From: DASTOB01 sp035720425
GTDB lineage: Bacteria; Chloroflexota; Limnocylindria; Limnocylindrales; CSP1-4
Direction of reading: 5' to 3'
DNA: 13,976 bases
Assembly: GCA_035720425.1 (NCBI GenBank)
Contig: DASTOB010000101.1
Span: forward strand, 1-13,976
The translations under genes and the position numbers were made by a program. Within the stretch, counting starts at the first letter, position 1, and every line of letters begins with the position of its first letter. This document shows, piece after piece, positions 6,053-12,427 of this stretch. The notes beneath the pieces are model-generated. The model saw only the letters and a program-made list of their open reading frames with translations. It made no database searches and was not told where the DNA came from.

Positions 6053-6858
6053 ACGTTCGCGCCTGGGCCGACATCTACGCGACCCAGATCCGGATCGCGA
6101 TCGCGGACCAGTTCCAGTACCGCGTCGCGAACTACTTCTACATGATCGGCATGATCGCCGAGCCGATCATCTACCTCGTCGTGTGGTCGACCATCGCCCG
6201 CCAGCAGGGCGGCCAGGTCGGCGGCTTCACGCCCGGCCAGTTCGCCGCGTACTACATCGTCTGGACGCTCGTCCGGAACATGAACATCATCTTCACGCCG
6301 TTCGGCTGGGAGGAGCGGATCCGGCAGGGCGAGCTGTCCGGCATGCTCCTCCGCCCGATCCATCCGATCCACTGGGATCTCGGCTACTTCGCCGGCTGGA
6401 AGTTCGTCGTGATCGTGTTGTGGCTGCCGCTCGCGGCGGTGCTCGCGTTCCTGTTCAGCCCGGAGCTCAATCCGCGCCCGATCGATATCGCCGTGTTCGC
6501 CGTCGCGATCTGGGGCGCGTACCTCATCCGGTCCGTCCTGTACTGGATCCTCGGGATGCTCACGTTCTGGACGACCCGCGTCGGGCCCGCATTCGAGCTC
6601 ATCTTCACCGCCGAACTCCTCCTGTCCGGCCGCCTCGTCCCCCTGTCGCTCATGCCGGACTGGGCCCAGCAGCTGGCGAACGTGTTGCCGTTCAAGTGGA
6701 CGTTCGGCTTTCCGATCGAGGCGCTCGTCGCCCGCCTGCCGGAGGACCAGCTGCTCGGCGGTCTCGCGATGCAGGCGCTGTGGATCGCGATCGGGTCGGT
6801 CGGTGTCGCGCTTGCCTGGCGGGTCGCCATTCGCCGCTACGGCGCCGTGGGCAACTGA
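6049..6858 (+). CDS. ABC-2 family permease, first subunit
   Basis: Encodes 269 residues starting at GTG 6049 inside the ATPase stop (GTGA junction). It has about six hydrophobic membrane segments, near residues 28-48, 64-83, 115-137, 147-171, 181-203 and 240-260. Between the second and third lies the cytoplasmic loop motif EERIRQGELSGMLLRPIHP (88-106), typical of the ABC-2 permease group with paired related subunits, which probably couples to the ATPase. The C-terminus WRVAIRRYGAVGN resembles that of the next permease, so the two probably arose by duplication and work as a heterodimer. The exported substrate cannot be inferred from sequence. Confidence 0.9.
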   Translation: MNVRAWADIYATQIRIAIADQFQYRVANYFYMIGMIAEPIIYLVVWSTIARQQGGQVGGFTPGQFAAYYIVWTLVRNMNIIFTPFGWEERIRQGELSGMLLRPIHPIHWDLGYFAGWKFVVIVLWLPLAAVLAFLFSPELNPRPIDIAVFAVAIWGAYLIRSVLYWILGMLTFWTTRVGPAFELIFTAELLLSGRLVPLSLMPDWAQQLANVLPFKWTFGFPIEALVARLPEDQLLGGLAMQALWIAIGSVGVALAWRVAIRRYGAVGN

Positions 6859-6860
6859 CG

Positions 6861-7685
6861 ATGGCGACCCCGACCGTCGGACGCCGCCGCCGGGAGCCCC
6901 TCCGGCCCTTCCGCCTGTTCGGCCTGTTCCTCCGGGTGAGCGTGCTCAACGAGCTCCAGTACCGGGCGAACTTCGCGATTCAGCTGTTCCAGAGTGCGAT
7001 CGCGCTCGGGACCGGACTGGCCGTGCTCGCCCTCGTCTTCGGCCAAACCGACGAGCTGGCCGGTTGGTCGCAGCCGGAGTTGCTCGCGGTGATGGGCGTC
7101 CACGTCCTCATGGGCGGGGTCATCGGTACGTTCATCCAGCCGAACATGGTTCGGCTGATGGGAGACATCCGCCAGGGCACGCTCGATTACGTCCTGACCA
7201 AACCGGAGGACGCCCAGGTCCTCGTGAGCATTCGCGAGGTGCGCTTCTGGCAGGCCGTCGACATCGTCATCGGCGGCGTCGTCCTCGCGTTCGCGGTTGT
7301 CCAGCTGGGCGGCGGCGTCGGGGCCGTCCAGGCGGCTGCATTCGGGGCCGCGCTGCTGCTCGGGGCCGTGATGATCTACTGCTTCTGGATGCTGCTCACG
7401 ATCACGGCCTTCTGGGTCGTCCGCATGGATCAGATCGTCGAGTTGTTCGAGGGTGTCTACCAGGCGGGTCGCTGGCCGGTCACGATCTACCCGGGATGGC
7501 TGCGGATCTCGTTGACCTTCCTCGTCCCGATCGCCTTCGCCGTCACCGTCCCGGCGGAGGCGGTGACCGGCCGGCTGACGCCGGAGACCCTCGCGCTGGC
7601 GGCCGGCTTTGCCGCCCTGCTCGTCGCGGTCACGCGCGCCTTCTGGCGGATTGGGCTGCGCCGCTACGGCGGTGCCTCCGCCTGA
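6861..7685 (+). CDS. ABC-2 family permease, second subunit
   Basis: Encodes 274 residues from ATG 6861, two bases after the stop of the first permease. A basic N-terminus (GRRRREPLRPFR) precedes about six membrane segments, near 37-59, 74-95, 131-149, 157-184, 213-232 and 244-262. The loop GDIRQGTLDYVLTKP (101-115) is the counterpart of the IRQGELSGMLLRP loop in the partner, and the C-terminal WRIGLRRYGG is also shared. The longer open frame to the left of 6861 is an out-of-frame reading of the first permease. The gene ends 14 bases before the oppositely directed DinB-like gene, with no obvious terminator hairpin between them. Confidence 0.9.
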   Translation: MATPTVGRRRREPLRPFRLFGLFLRVSVLNELQYRANFAIQLFQSAIALGTGLAVLALVFGQTDELAGWSQPELLAVMGVHVLMGGVIGTFIQPNMVRLMGDIRQGTLDYVLTKPEDAQVLVSIREVRFWQAVDIVIGGVVLAFAVVQLGGGVGAVQAAAFGAALLLGAVMIYCFWMLLTITAFWVVRMDQIVELFEGVYQAGRWPVTIYPGWLRISLTFLVPIAFAVTVPAEAVTGRLTPETLALAAGFAALLVAVTRAFWRIGLRRYGGASA

Positions 7686-7699
7686 CGCGACGGCCGTGC

Positions 7700-8173
7700 C
7701 TATCCCGCGCCCCGCGCCTCCCGGATCTGCGCGGCATGGTCGTGGGCGTGCGCGGCATAGATCTCGAGCCAGCGCTCAACGGAGTACGGCCCGGATTCGG
7801 AATGCGTGCCCGTCCGCTGCCACTCGTCCGGGGTGAGCGATTCGAGCAGCTCGAGGCTCGCGTCACGGACCGCGCGGAGAACGGCGAGGGACCCCGCGAT
7901 CGGTCGTTCGTAGTGGAGCCGCCGCGCGTATTCCGGCTCGTCGTAGCCGACGATGACCGGTTCGTCCTCCGCGATCAGCCGGCGCAGCCTGACGTACGCG
8001 TGCGTCTCGCTGTCGGCGAGGTGGTGGGCGACCATCCGGGCCGTCCAGCCGCCGCCGGGCGGCTGCCGGTCCAGGTCGGCGTCGGTCGCGCCCGCCAACG
8101 CGTCCTCGACGTCCGCGTATCCCGTCCGGAACCGGTCGAGTTGTGCGGTCCGGTCGCCAGAGGACTCTGCCAT
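7700..8173 (-). CDS. DinB/YfiT-like putative metalloenzyme
   Basis: Encodes 157 residues, the usual length of DinB-superfamily four-helix bundles. The family pattern is visible: GGWTARMVAHHLADSETH (41-58), giving the first metal histidine (His50 or 51), and the C-terminal helix YAAHAHDHAAQIREA with His142, 144 and 146, one or two of which would complete the metal triad. Members include mycothiol- or bacillithiol-dependent transferases and many uncharacterised stress proteins. The reaction here is unknown. ATG 8173 is the natural start, but no Shine-Dalgarno precedes it. It lies downstream of the beta-propeller gene on the same strand, but a strong hairpin between them suggests separate transcripts. 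Confidence 0.85.
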   Translation of the reverse strand: MAESSGDRTAQLDRFRTGYADVEDALAGATDADLDRQPPGGGWTARMVAHHLADSETHAYVRLRRLIAEDEPVIVGYDEPEYARRLHYERPIAGSLAVLRAVRDASLELLESLTPDEWQRTGTHSESGPYSVERWLEIYAAHAHDHAAQIREARGAG

Positions 8174-8222
8174 CGGCGGGATTGTGGCAGACGCGACGGC
8201 GTGTCGTGCCGGATACGGCGAA

Positions 8223-8253
8223 GCGCACGACCGGCGGATCGCCGGTCGTGCGC
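8223..8253 (-). terminator. 14-bp perfect hairpin after the beta-propeller gene
   Basis: Arms GCGCACGACCGGCG (8223-8236) and CGCCGGTCGTGCGC (8240-8253) pair without mismatch around a 3-base loop. The hairpin starts 25 bases after the stop of the leftward beta-propeller gene. Only two T residues follow on the minus strand, so it is a T-poor terminator or an RNA 3'-end stabiliser. It also lies 49 bases before the DinB-like start. Confidence 0.6.
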
Positions 8254-8278
8254 CCCCACGGTTGGTGGAGAGCCGAGC

Positions 8279-9382
8279 TCAGTACCCGGCGAGGCCGGCC
8301 AGCCCGTTCGGCGTGCCGGTCAGGGACGGAAGAGCGGTGAGCGAGCCGTCACCGCCGATGCTGAAGATCGCGATCGCGCCGAGTGCCGAGACGCGGGCGT
8401 AGAGGTACTGGCTGCCGAGTGAGACTGCCGCGTCGGTCGGGTTCCCGCCGGTCGCGGCCGTCACGCCGTCGGCGTCGAGCAGCGTCGCCGTGCCGTCGGC
8501 GTCCAGCCGAAAGCCCGAGATGTTGCCAGTTCCGGCATTGGTTACGTAGCCGAAGCGGCCGTTGCGGGTGAGGACCGTCCAGCAGGCGGCTCGCTGCCCG
8601 GTCATGACGTTCGAGCTCGTGACCGCCAGGCCCGCATCCGGGCCGAGCGCGTACGACGAGGCTCCACCGCCCGCGCCGGCCTCCGACACGAGCAGCGTGT
8701 TGCGCTGGCTGATCGCGAAGCCGAACGGCGTCGGCCCGGCCGACGCATGAACGATCGGGTTGCCGAGTCGCCCGTCCGGCCCGACCGCGTACGTGTCGAT
8801 CCGGTTGGTTGCCTTCTCGGTAACCACGACGGTCGACCCATCGGCCGAGAATCCGACCTGGGCCGGGCCCGTCGAGTCCTCGCTGAGCGGCCGCGTCGAG
8901 GCGTCGATCGCGGTCAGGTCGCCCTGATCGTCGACCCGGAAGCCGCTGACGTTGTTCGGCGTGCCCGCGTTGAGAACGTAGACGAGGTCGTCGAAGACCG
9001 CGACGCTGATCGGCAGGCTTCCGCCGGACGAGACCCGGTCGGCCAGGTCGAGACCGTCCTTGCCGACCCGGAACGACGCGATCTCACCGCTGCCGGCGTC
9101 CACGGCGAACAGGAGCGTGTGCGAGCCGTTGAGCGTGACCGCGCCCTGCGACCCGAGGCCGGCGCCGCTGCCGGCGCCGCCGGTCGGGAACGTGCCCTGG
9201 TAGCTGAGCGATCCGTCGGCGGAGCGGTTCCAGGCGATCACGGCGTTGCCCGCGGGCGAGTTCGTGATCGCATAGACGGCTCCGGCCGACGTGCCGGCGC
9301 TGACGGCCGGTGCGAACGACAGCGTCGCGAGCGCGACGCCGGCGAGGAGAACCGAGGCGTGGCGACGCACGGTTCGAAGCAT
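8279..9382 (-). CDS. Secreted beta-propeller protein, lactonase-like
   Basis: Encodes 367 residues. The N-terminus MLRTVRRHASVLLAGVALATLS has basic residues, a hydrophobic core and a likely signal-peptidase site AVSA-GT after residue 29, so the protein is exported. The rest is a chain of similar beta-blades, with repeats such as VYAITN, VYVLNAG, GYVTNAGTGNISGFRL and SGFRVDDQGDL, like the seven-bladed 6-phosphogluconolactonase/YVTN propeller group. Membership suggests a fold, not a reaction: secreted members are rarely characterised and may bind or scaffold rather than hydrolyse lactones. The start at 9382 is set by AGGGAGG 7 bases upstream; a longer frame to 9472 would read through that site and hide the signal peptide. 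It ends at the hairpin 8223-8253 and lies downstream of the doxX-like gene on the same strand. Confidence 0.85.
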   Translation of the reverse strand: MLRTVRRHASVLLAGVALATLSFAPAVSAGTSAGAVYAITNSPAGNAVIAWNRSADGSLSYQGTFPTGGAGSGAGLGSQGAVTLNGSHTLLFAVDAGSGEIASFRVGKDGLDLADRVSSGGSLPISVAVFDDLVYVLNAGTPNNVSGFRVDDQGDLTAIDASTRPLSEDSTGPAQVGFSADGSTVVVTEKATNRIDTYAVGPDGRLGNPIVHASAGPTPFGFAISQRNTLLVSEAGAGGGASSYALGPDAGLAVTSSNVMTGQRAACWTVLTRNGRFGYVTNAGTGNISGFRLDADGTATLLDADGVTAATGGNPTDAAVSLGSQYLYARVSALGAIAIFSIGGDGSLTALPSLTGTPNGLAGLAGY

Positions 9383-9389
9383 GGGTATG

Positions 9390-9396
9390 CCTCCCT
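9390..9396 (-). promoter_or_regulatory. Ribosome-binding site of the beta-propeller gene
   Basis: AGGGAGG on the minus strand is 7 bases from ATG 9382. It decides this start over the upstream in-frame ATG at 9472 and so exposes a proper signal peptide. Confidence 0.75.
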
Positions 9397-9429
9397 GTAG
9401 GGTGTGGGGTGCCGGCACGGAACCAGGCG

Positions 9430-9463
9430 ATCCCGGCGGCGGATTGGTCGGCCATCCCGGCGG
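9430..9463. repeat. Direct repeat ATCCCGGCGG in upstream region of the propeller gene
   Basis: ATCCCGGCGG occurs at 9430-9439 and again at 9454-9463, 24 bases apart, about 50-80 bases upstream of ATG 9382. The two copies sit on roughly the same helix face and could be regulator sites, or chance in GC-rich DNA. No clear promoter is seen in 9397-9514. Confidence 0.3.
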
Positions 9464-9495
9464 ATCGATCACGCCGGAGTGTCGCCGGTGATGTT

Positions 9496-9510
9496 CGCCC
9501 GGTCCGGGCG
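9496..9510 (-). terminator. Short hairpin just after the doxX-like gene
   Basis: CGCCCGG-T-CCGGGCG is a perfect 15-base dyad, best folded as a 5-bp CGCCC/GGGCG stem, 4 bases past the doxX-like stop. No T-run follows, so termination is only possible, not demonstrated. Confidence 0.3.
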
Positions 9511-9514
9511 TTCG

Positions 9515-10084
9515 TTACATCGACACGTCGACGCCGCCGACGCCGTCCATGCGCGGCTCGCCGCCCGGTGCCGCTTCGTGTTCGTCGGCTTCGACGGCCG
9601 CCAGGCGACCGCGCAGCGTCAGCACCACCGCCGCGCCCGCGAAAGCGAGGACGAGCGCGCCGAGGCCGGCGAGCGGACCGCTGGCGTCCAGTTCAAGCGC
9701 GCCGTCGAGCGATGCGAAGCCGGGGCCGACGACGGCGATGCCGACGACGATCGCGGCGACCGTGAGCACGTACTCGGCGCCGCCGTTGAAGATCCAGAGG
9801 CCCTTGCCGGCGTGATCCGTGCGGGCCGCCACGAACATCGTGGCGGCGATGAGCGCGGCGGCGAGCGGCGTGGCGAGGCCGGCGCCGAACAGCACGCCGC
9901 CGGCGAGCTCGGCCGCGCCGGCAAGGGCGGCGAACAGCCGACCCGGTCGGAACCCGAACCCCTCGAGATACCCACCGGTGCCCGCGAGGCCGAAGCCTCC
10001 GAGTCGGCCGAACAGTTTTTGCGCGCCATGGGAGGCCACCAGGCCCCCGACGACGAGGCGAATGAGGAGCAGTCCGATGTCCAT
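9515..10084 (-). CDS. DoxX-family membrane protein
   Basis: Encodes 189 residues with about five hydrophobic segments, near 4-22, 50-70, 72-88, 104-124 and 137-157, a little more than the four-helix DoxX core. Family features are the N-terminal LLIRLVVGGLVASHGAQKLFG (helix plus HGxQKLFG, 19-26) and GGAEYVLT (101-108). DoxX proteins are inner-membrane proteins linked to redox, thiosulfate or thiol-stress functions in different bacteria, but most have no assigned reaction. The C-terminal tail (158-189) is acidic and probably cytoplasmic or disordered. GGAAGGG 8 bases before ATG 10084 supports the start. It is divergent from the ECF sigma gene with about 286 bp between, so it is a plausible but unproven target of that sigma factor. 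Confidence 0.88.
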   Translation of the reverse strand: MDIGLLLIRLVVGGLVASHGAQKLFGRLGGFGLAGTGGYLEGFGFRPGRLFAALAGAAELAGGVLFGAGLATPLAAALIAATMFVAARTDHAGKGLWIFNGGAEYVLTVAAIVVGIAVVGPGFASLDGALELDASGPLAGLGALVLAFAGAAVVLTLRGRLAAVEADEHEAAPGGEPRMDGVGGVDVSM

Positions 10085-10317
10085 CGTCGATACCCTTCCG
10101 TTGCGGTCGACCGGCGCGTCCGCCGCGGCTGCGGCGCGGATCCGGCACCGGGTTTCGTGCCCGGGCGAGCGGCGCCGTTACGGGCAGTCCCGTTGAGCTG
10201 GCAGCCCGGTCCCGGGAACCGCCGACCACCGTGTAACGCCACCGCCTACGTAACGCACCACATACAGAGAGGCGTCCCGGCACCAGACTTCGACTGCCAC
10301 ATGAGGAGGGTCTTCGG
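10085..10317. other. Divergent intergenic region between doxX-like and sigma genes
   Basis: Should hold promoters for both directions, but I cannot assign one with confidence. GTAACGC is repeated at 10233-10239 and 10250-10256, 17 bases apart, with an opposite-strand GTTACG at 10177-10182. These words could be binding sites. GGGAACC (10214-10220) looks like an ECF -35 but has no -10 at normal spacing. Confidence 0.35.
10304..10310 (+). promoter_or_regulatory. Very strong ribosome-binding site before a short leader ORF
   Basis: AGGAGGG stands 7 bases before GTG 10318 and far from the sigma start (60 bases). It is the best Shine-Dalgarno in the region, which suggests ribosomes load here and translate the short ORF before reaching the sigma gene. 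Confidence 0.55.
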
Positions 10318-10371
10318 GTGATCGAGCGACGCTCGCTGCTGAGCACGGGCCGGCGATCCCGGGGGCGGTGA
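10318..10371 (+). CDS. Possible 17-residue leader peptide coupled to the sigma gene
   Basis: GTG 10318 opens a 17-codon frame encoding a basic peptide (MIERRSLLSTGRRSRGR) that stops at TGA 10369-10371. The stop overlaps the sigma-factor ATG 10371 as TGATG, a typical translational-coupling junction, and the ORF has a near-perfect Shine-Dalgarno. Six of 17 residues are arginine, so ribosome speed here could set sigma synthesis. It is too short for sequence-based proof. Chance is possible, since short frames are frequent in GC-rich DNA. Confidence 0.4.
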   Translation: MIERRSLLSTGRRSRGR

Positions 10372-11141
10372 TGACGACGCCGGGGGCACCCGTCGTCGGG
10401 CCACTCACGCAGTCGTCCGGCTCATCGGTCGGGTCGCCCGTCGGATCGGCCGTCAGGTCGACCGTCGGACCGCCCGCCCCGTCCGCCGTGGCGTCCGCCG
10501 AGGAGGCGGATCTCATCCACCGCCTCCGGTGCGGCGACGAGGCCGCCTTCGAGCACCTCGTGGAACGCTACGGCCCGCCGCTCGCCCGCCTTGCGCGCGT
10601 CTACGGCACCGACGCGGTCGCCGCGGAGGTGGTCCAGGAGACGTGGATCGCCGTCATCCGCGGGCTCGCCGCGTTCGAGGGTCGGTCGTCGCTGCGGAGC
10701 TGGCTCTACGCGATCGTGCGCAACATCGCTCGCCGCTTGGGCGAGCGCGAACGACGCCAGGTTCCGCTGTCCGCGCTCCTCGACGACGCGGATACCGGGG
10801 CGCCCAGCGTGGACCCGCGGCGGTTCCGATCCTCCGACGACCCGTGGGCGGGCCACTGGCACTCCTACCCCCAGCGCTGGGACGAGCTCCCGGAACAGCG
10901 CTACCTGGCGAACGAAGGAGTCGAGACGGCCCGGCTCGCGATCGACGGGTTACCACCCGCCCAGCGCGAGGTCGTGACCTTGCGCGATATCGAGGGCTGG
11001 ACCGCGGAGGAGGTCGCGAACATGCTCGGGATCAGCGCGGTCAACCAGCGAGTCCTGCTCCATCGCGGTCGCTCGAAGGTGCGCGCCATCCTCGAGGCGG
11101 CGATCGTCGAATCGAAGTCCGGGGCGGAGGTACACCGATGA
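10371..11141 (+). CDS. ECF-type RNA polymerase sigma factor
   Basis: Encodes 256 residues. Region sigma-2 spans about 56-128 (DEAAFEHLVERYG, VVQETWIAVIRGLAAF, LRSWLYAIVRNIARR) and sigma-4 about 186-242 (LPPAQREVVTLRDIEGWTAEEVANMLG, VNQRVLLHRGRSKVR). The linker (about 129-185) is long and carries WAGHWHSYPQRWDELPEQ, like ECF groups paired with soluble zinc-finger anti-sigma factors. Residues 1-44 are an unusual Pro/Ser/Gly/Val extension with four S-x-V-G/R units. ATG 10371 is chosen for its GGGGG spacing and the TGATG junction; GTG 10368 adds one residue, and GTG 10489 would remove the extension. The stop overlaps the anti-sigma ATG (ATGA), so the two genes are co-translated and the product is probably held inactive by its partner. 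Confidence 0.93.
   Translation: MTTPGAPVVGPLTQSSGSSVGSPVGSAVRSTVGPPAPSAVASAEEADLIHRLRCGDEAAFEHLVERYGPPLARLARVYGTDAVAAEVVQETWIAVIRGLAAFEGRSSLRSWLYAIVRNIARRLGERERRQVPLSALLDDADTGAPSVDPRRFRSSDDPWAGHWHSYPQRWDELPEQRYLANEGVETARLAIDGLPPAQREVVTLRDIEGWTAEEVANMLGISAVNQRVLLHRGRSKVRAILEAAIVESKSGAEVHR
10422..10469 (+). repeat. Four 12-bp tandem units in the sigma N-terminal extension
   Basis: In-frame units encode SSVG, SPVG, SAVR and STVG. Each has TC-rich first codon, variable second codon, GTC third and a glycine or AGG fourth. This degenerate coding microsatellite lies upstream of sigma-2 and could vary in unit number among strains. Confidence 0.55.
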
Positions 11142-11533
11142 GGACGCCGGACGATCGGCGGTCGCACGTGAATGCCGAGCACTACTACGACGTCGCGACC
11201 GATCGCGCCGCGGCCGACCGCCACGTGGCGGGCTGCCCGACCTGCCGGGCGAGGCTCGAGGCGGTCCACGAGCGGCTCCGCGACCTCACCTGCAGGGAGT
11301 TCGTCGAGCTCGTCACGGACTACCTCGAGGGCGCCATCGACGACCCCATGGTGGCCCGAATCGAGGATCACCTGCGGGTCTGTGAGGGCTGCCGGAACTA
11401 CCTCGACGAGATGCGCGCGACGCTCGAGATCCTCGGCCGGATTCCGGCCGAGGGGCCCCCGGCCGGACTCTCCCGTGACGTCCTCCTCGCGCTCTATCGC
11501 GAAACGATGACGCTGGGCCGCCGAGACGGGTAG
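11138..11533 (+). CDS. Soluble anti-sigma factor with two zinc-finger (ZAS-like) motifs
   Basis: Encodes 131 residues starting at ATG 11138, which overlaps the sigma stop by 4 bp, with GGAGG 8 bases upstream. Two HxxxCxxC motifs are visible: His29-Cys33-Cys36 (HVAGCPTC) and His78-Cys82-Cys85 (HLRVCEGC). The second belongs to a full zinc-binding anti-sigma unit beginning with CREFVELVTDYLEGAIDD (Cys52). The first lacks an obvious N-terminal cysteine, but His10 or His15 could serve. No membrane segment is present, so this is a cytoplasmic regulator that should bind the neighbouring sigma factor and may release it on thiol oxidation or zinc loss. The signal is not known. The stop TAG is 3 bp from the convergent metF-like gene. 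Confidence 0.88.
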   Translation: MRTPDDRRSHVNAEHYYDVATDRAAADRHVAGCPTCRARLEAVHERLRDLTCREFVELVTDYLEGAIDDPMVARIEDHLRVCEGCRNYLDEMRATLEILGRIPAEGPPAGLSRDVLLALYRETMTLGRRDG

Positions 11534-11536
11534 CGC

Positions 11537-12409
11537 TCAGCCGGCGCCGCCGAGCCGGGCCAGATAGCCGACCCGCCAGGATTCCGTGGCGTCGACCGCG
11601 TTGAACGTGTAGAGGTGCAGGTCTTCGATCCCGGCGGCCGGGTCGGCGACGTGTGGCGCCAGGCCCTCGAGGAGGCCGTCCGGACGGTAGAAGCCACCCT
11701 GGCGGACGAGCCGGGCGACGAAGCGGATGTTCTTGGTCAGGAAGCGATGCGTGTCGGCCACCCCGATCCGCGCTGCGATGGCGAGCAGGCGCTGCGGCTC
11801 GGCGACACCCGGGATCCCGAGGTGGACGGGAAGGCTGAGGCCCTCGGCCCGGCGCGCCGCGAGCCACGTCGCAATGGCACCCGGATCGAAGCACAGCTGG
11901 GTCGTCATGTACGCGGCGAACGGGGCCTTGTCGCGAAGCGCCGCGAGGAGCGGCGCGTCCGGGATGAACGCGTGTCCCTGCGGATAGCACGGGATGCCGA
12001 TCTCGGCGAGCGGATGGCCGATCTCCGCCATGGCGCGGAGGAGCGACAGGCCGTCGACGAATTCGCCGGGCTCCTTCTCGTCGCCGCCGACGACGAACGC
12101 ACGGTCGACCCCCGCTCCCTCGAGCCAGGCGACGAGGTCGCGAAGGTGGGCGCGGTCGCGGATCATCCGCGCCGACAGGTGGGGCACGGGCCGGAAGCCG
12201 CGGGCCTGGAGCTGCTCGGACAGGGCGACGGTCGCCTCGACGCCCTTGGCCGGCGAGGCGGTGACCGACACGCGCGCGCCGGGCGGCAGGTGCGCAGCCT
12301 GGTCGAGCGCGTTCTTCAACGGGACGAGCTCGAACGTCGGGTCGCGCAGGACGCGTCCGAGCGCCTCGCGGGCAGGCCGGGCCAGGCGCGCCCGACGCCG
12401 AAAGAGCAT
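11537..12409 (-). CDS. Methylenetetrahydrofolate reductase-like protein
   Basis: Encodes 290 residues of the MetF TIM-barrel type. MetF interconverts 5,10-methylene- and 5-methyl-tetrahydrofolate with FAD. Matches to the family are FELVPLKN (26-33, with Glu27 in the place of the catalytic Glu), VPHLSARMIRD (75-85), FVVGGDEKEPGEF (105-117), MTTQLCFDP (168-176, with Gln171), LPVHLGIPGV (193-202) and DLHLYTFNAV (263-272). The usual N-terminal SFEFFPPK is degenerate here, so it is a divergent paralogue rather than plain MetF. It lies 18 bp after mttB on the same strand, which suggests oxidation of methyl-THF made during demethylation. The Shine-Dalgarno is weak (GGACGAG), consistent with coupling to mttB. 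Confidence 0.88.
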   Translation of the reverse strand: MLFRRRARLARPAREALGRVLRDPTFELVPLKNALDQAAHLPPGARVSVTASPAKGVEATVALSEQLQARGFRPVPHLSARMIRDRAHLRDLVAWLEGAGVDRAFVVGGDEKEPGEFVDGLSLLRAMAEIGHPLAEIGIPCYPQGHAFIPDAPLLAALRDKAPFAAYMTTQLCFDPGAIATWLAARRAEGLSLPVHLGIPGVAEPQRLLAIAARIGVADTHRFLTKNIRFVARLVRQGGFYRPDGLLEGLAPHVADPAAGIEDLHLYTFNAVDATESWRVGYLARLGGAG

Positions 12410-12427
12410 GGGCTCGTCCGGTCCGCG

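Noticed and set aside
6183..6860. Extension of the second permease to a start at 6183
   Set aside because: This stretch reads the first permease out of frame. The ATG at 6861 follows the previous stop by two bases and gives a protein of normal family length.
8177..8184. CGGGATTG upstream of the DinB-like gene, resembling an Rrf2 operator half-site
   Set aside because: No matching second half occurs at the right spacing, so it is probably chance.
10214..10239. ECF-type promoter GGGAACC with downstream GTGTAAC
   Set aside because: The -35-like word is good, but the spacing to the candidate -10 is only about 11 bases, too short for known ECF promoters. The next GTAAC is too far.
10178..10516. 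Leftward 112-codon frame between the doxX-like and sigma genes
   Set aside because: It is mostly antisense to the sigma 5' end, has no ribosome-binding site or family motif, and looks like a GC-rich shadow frame.
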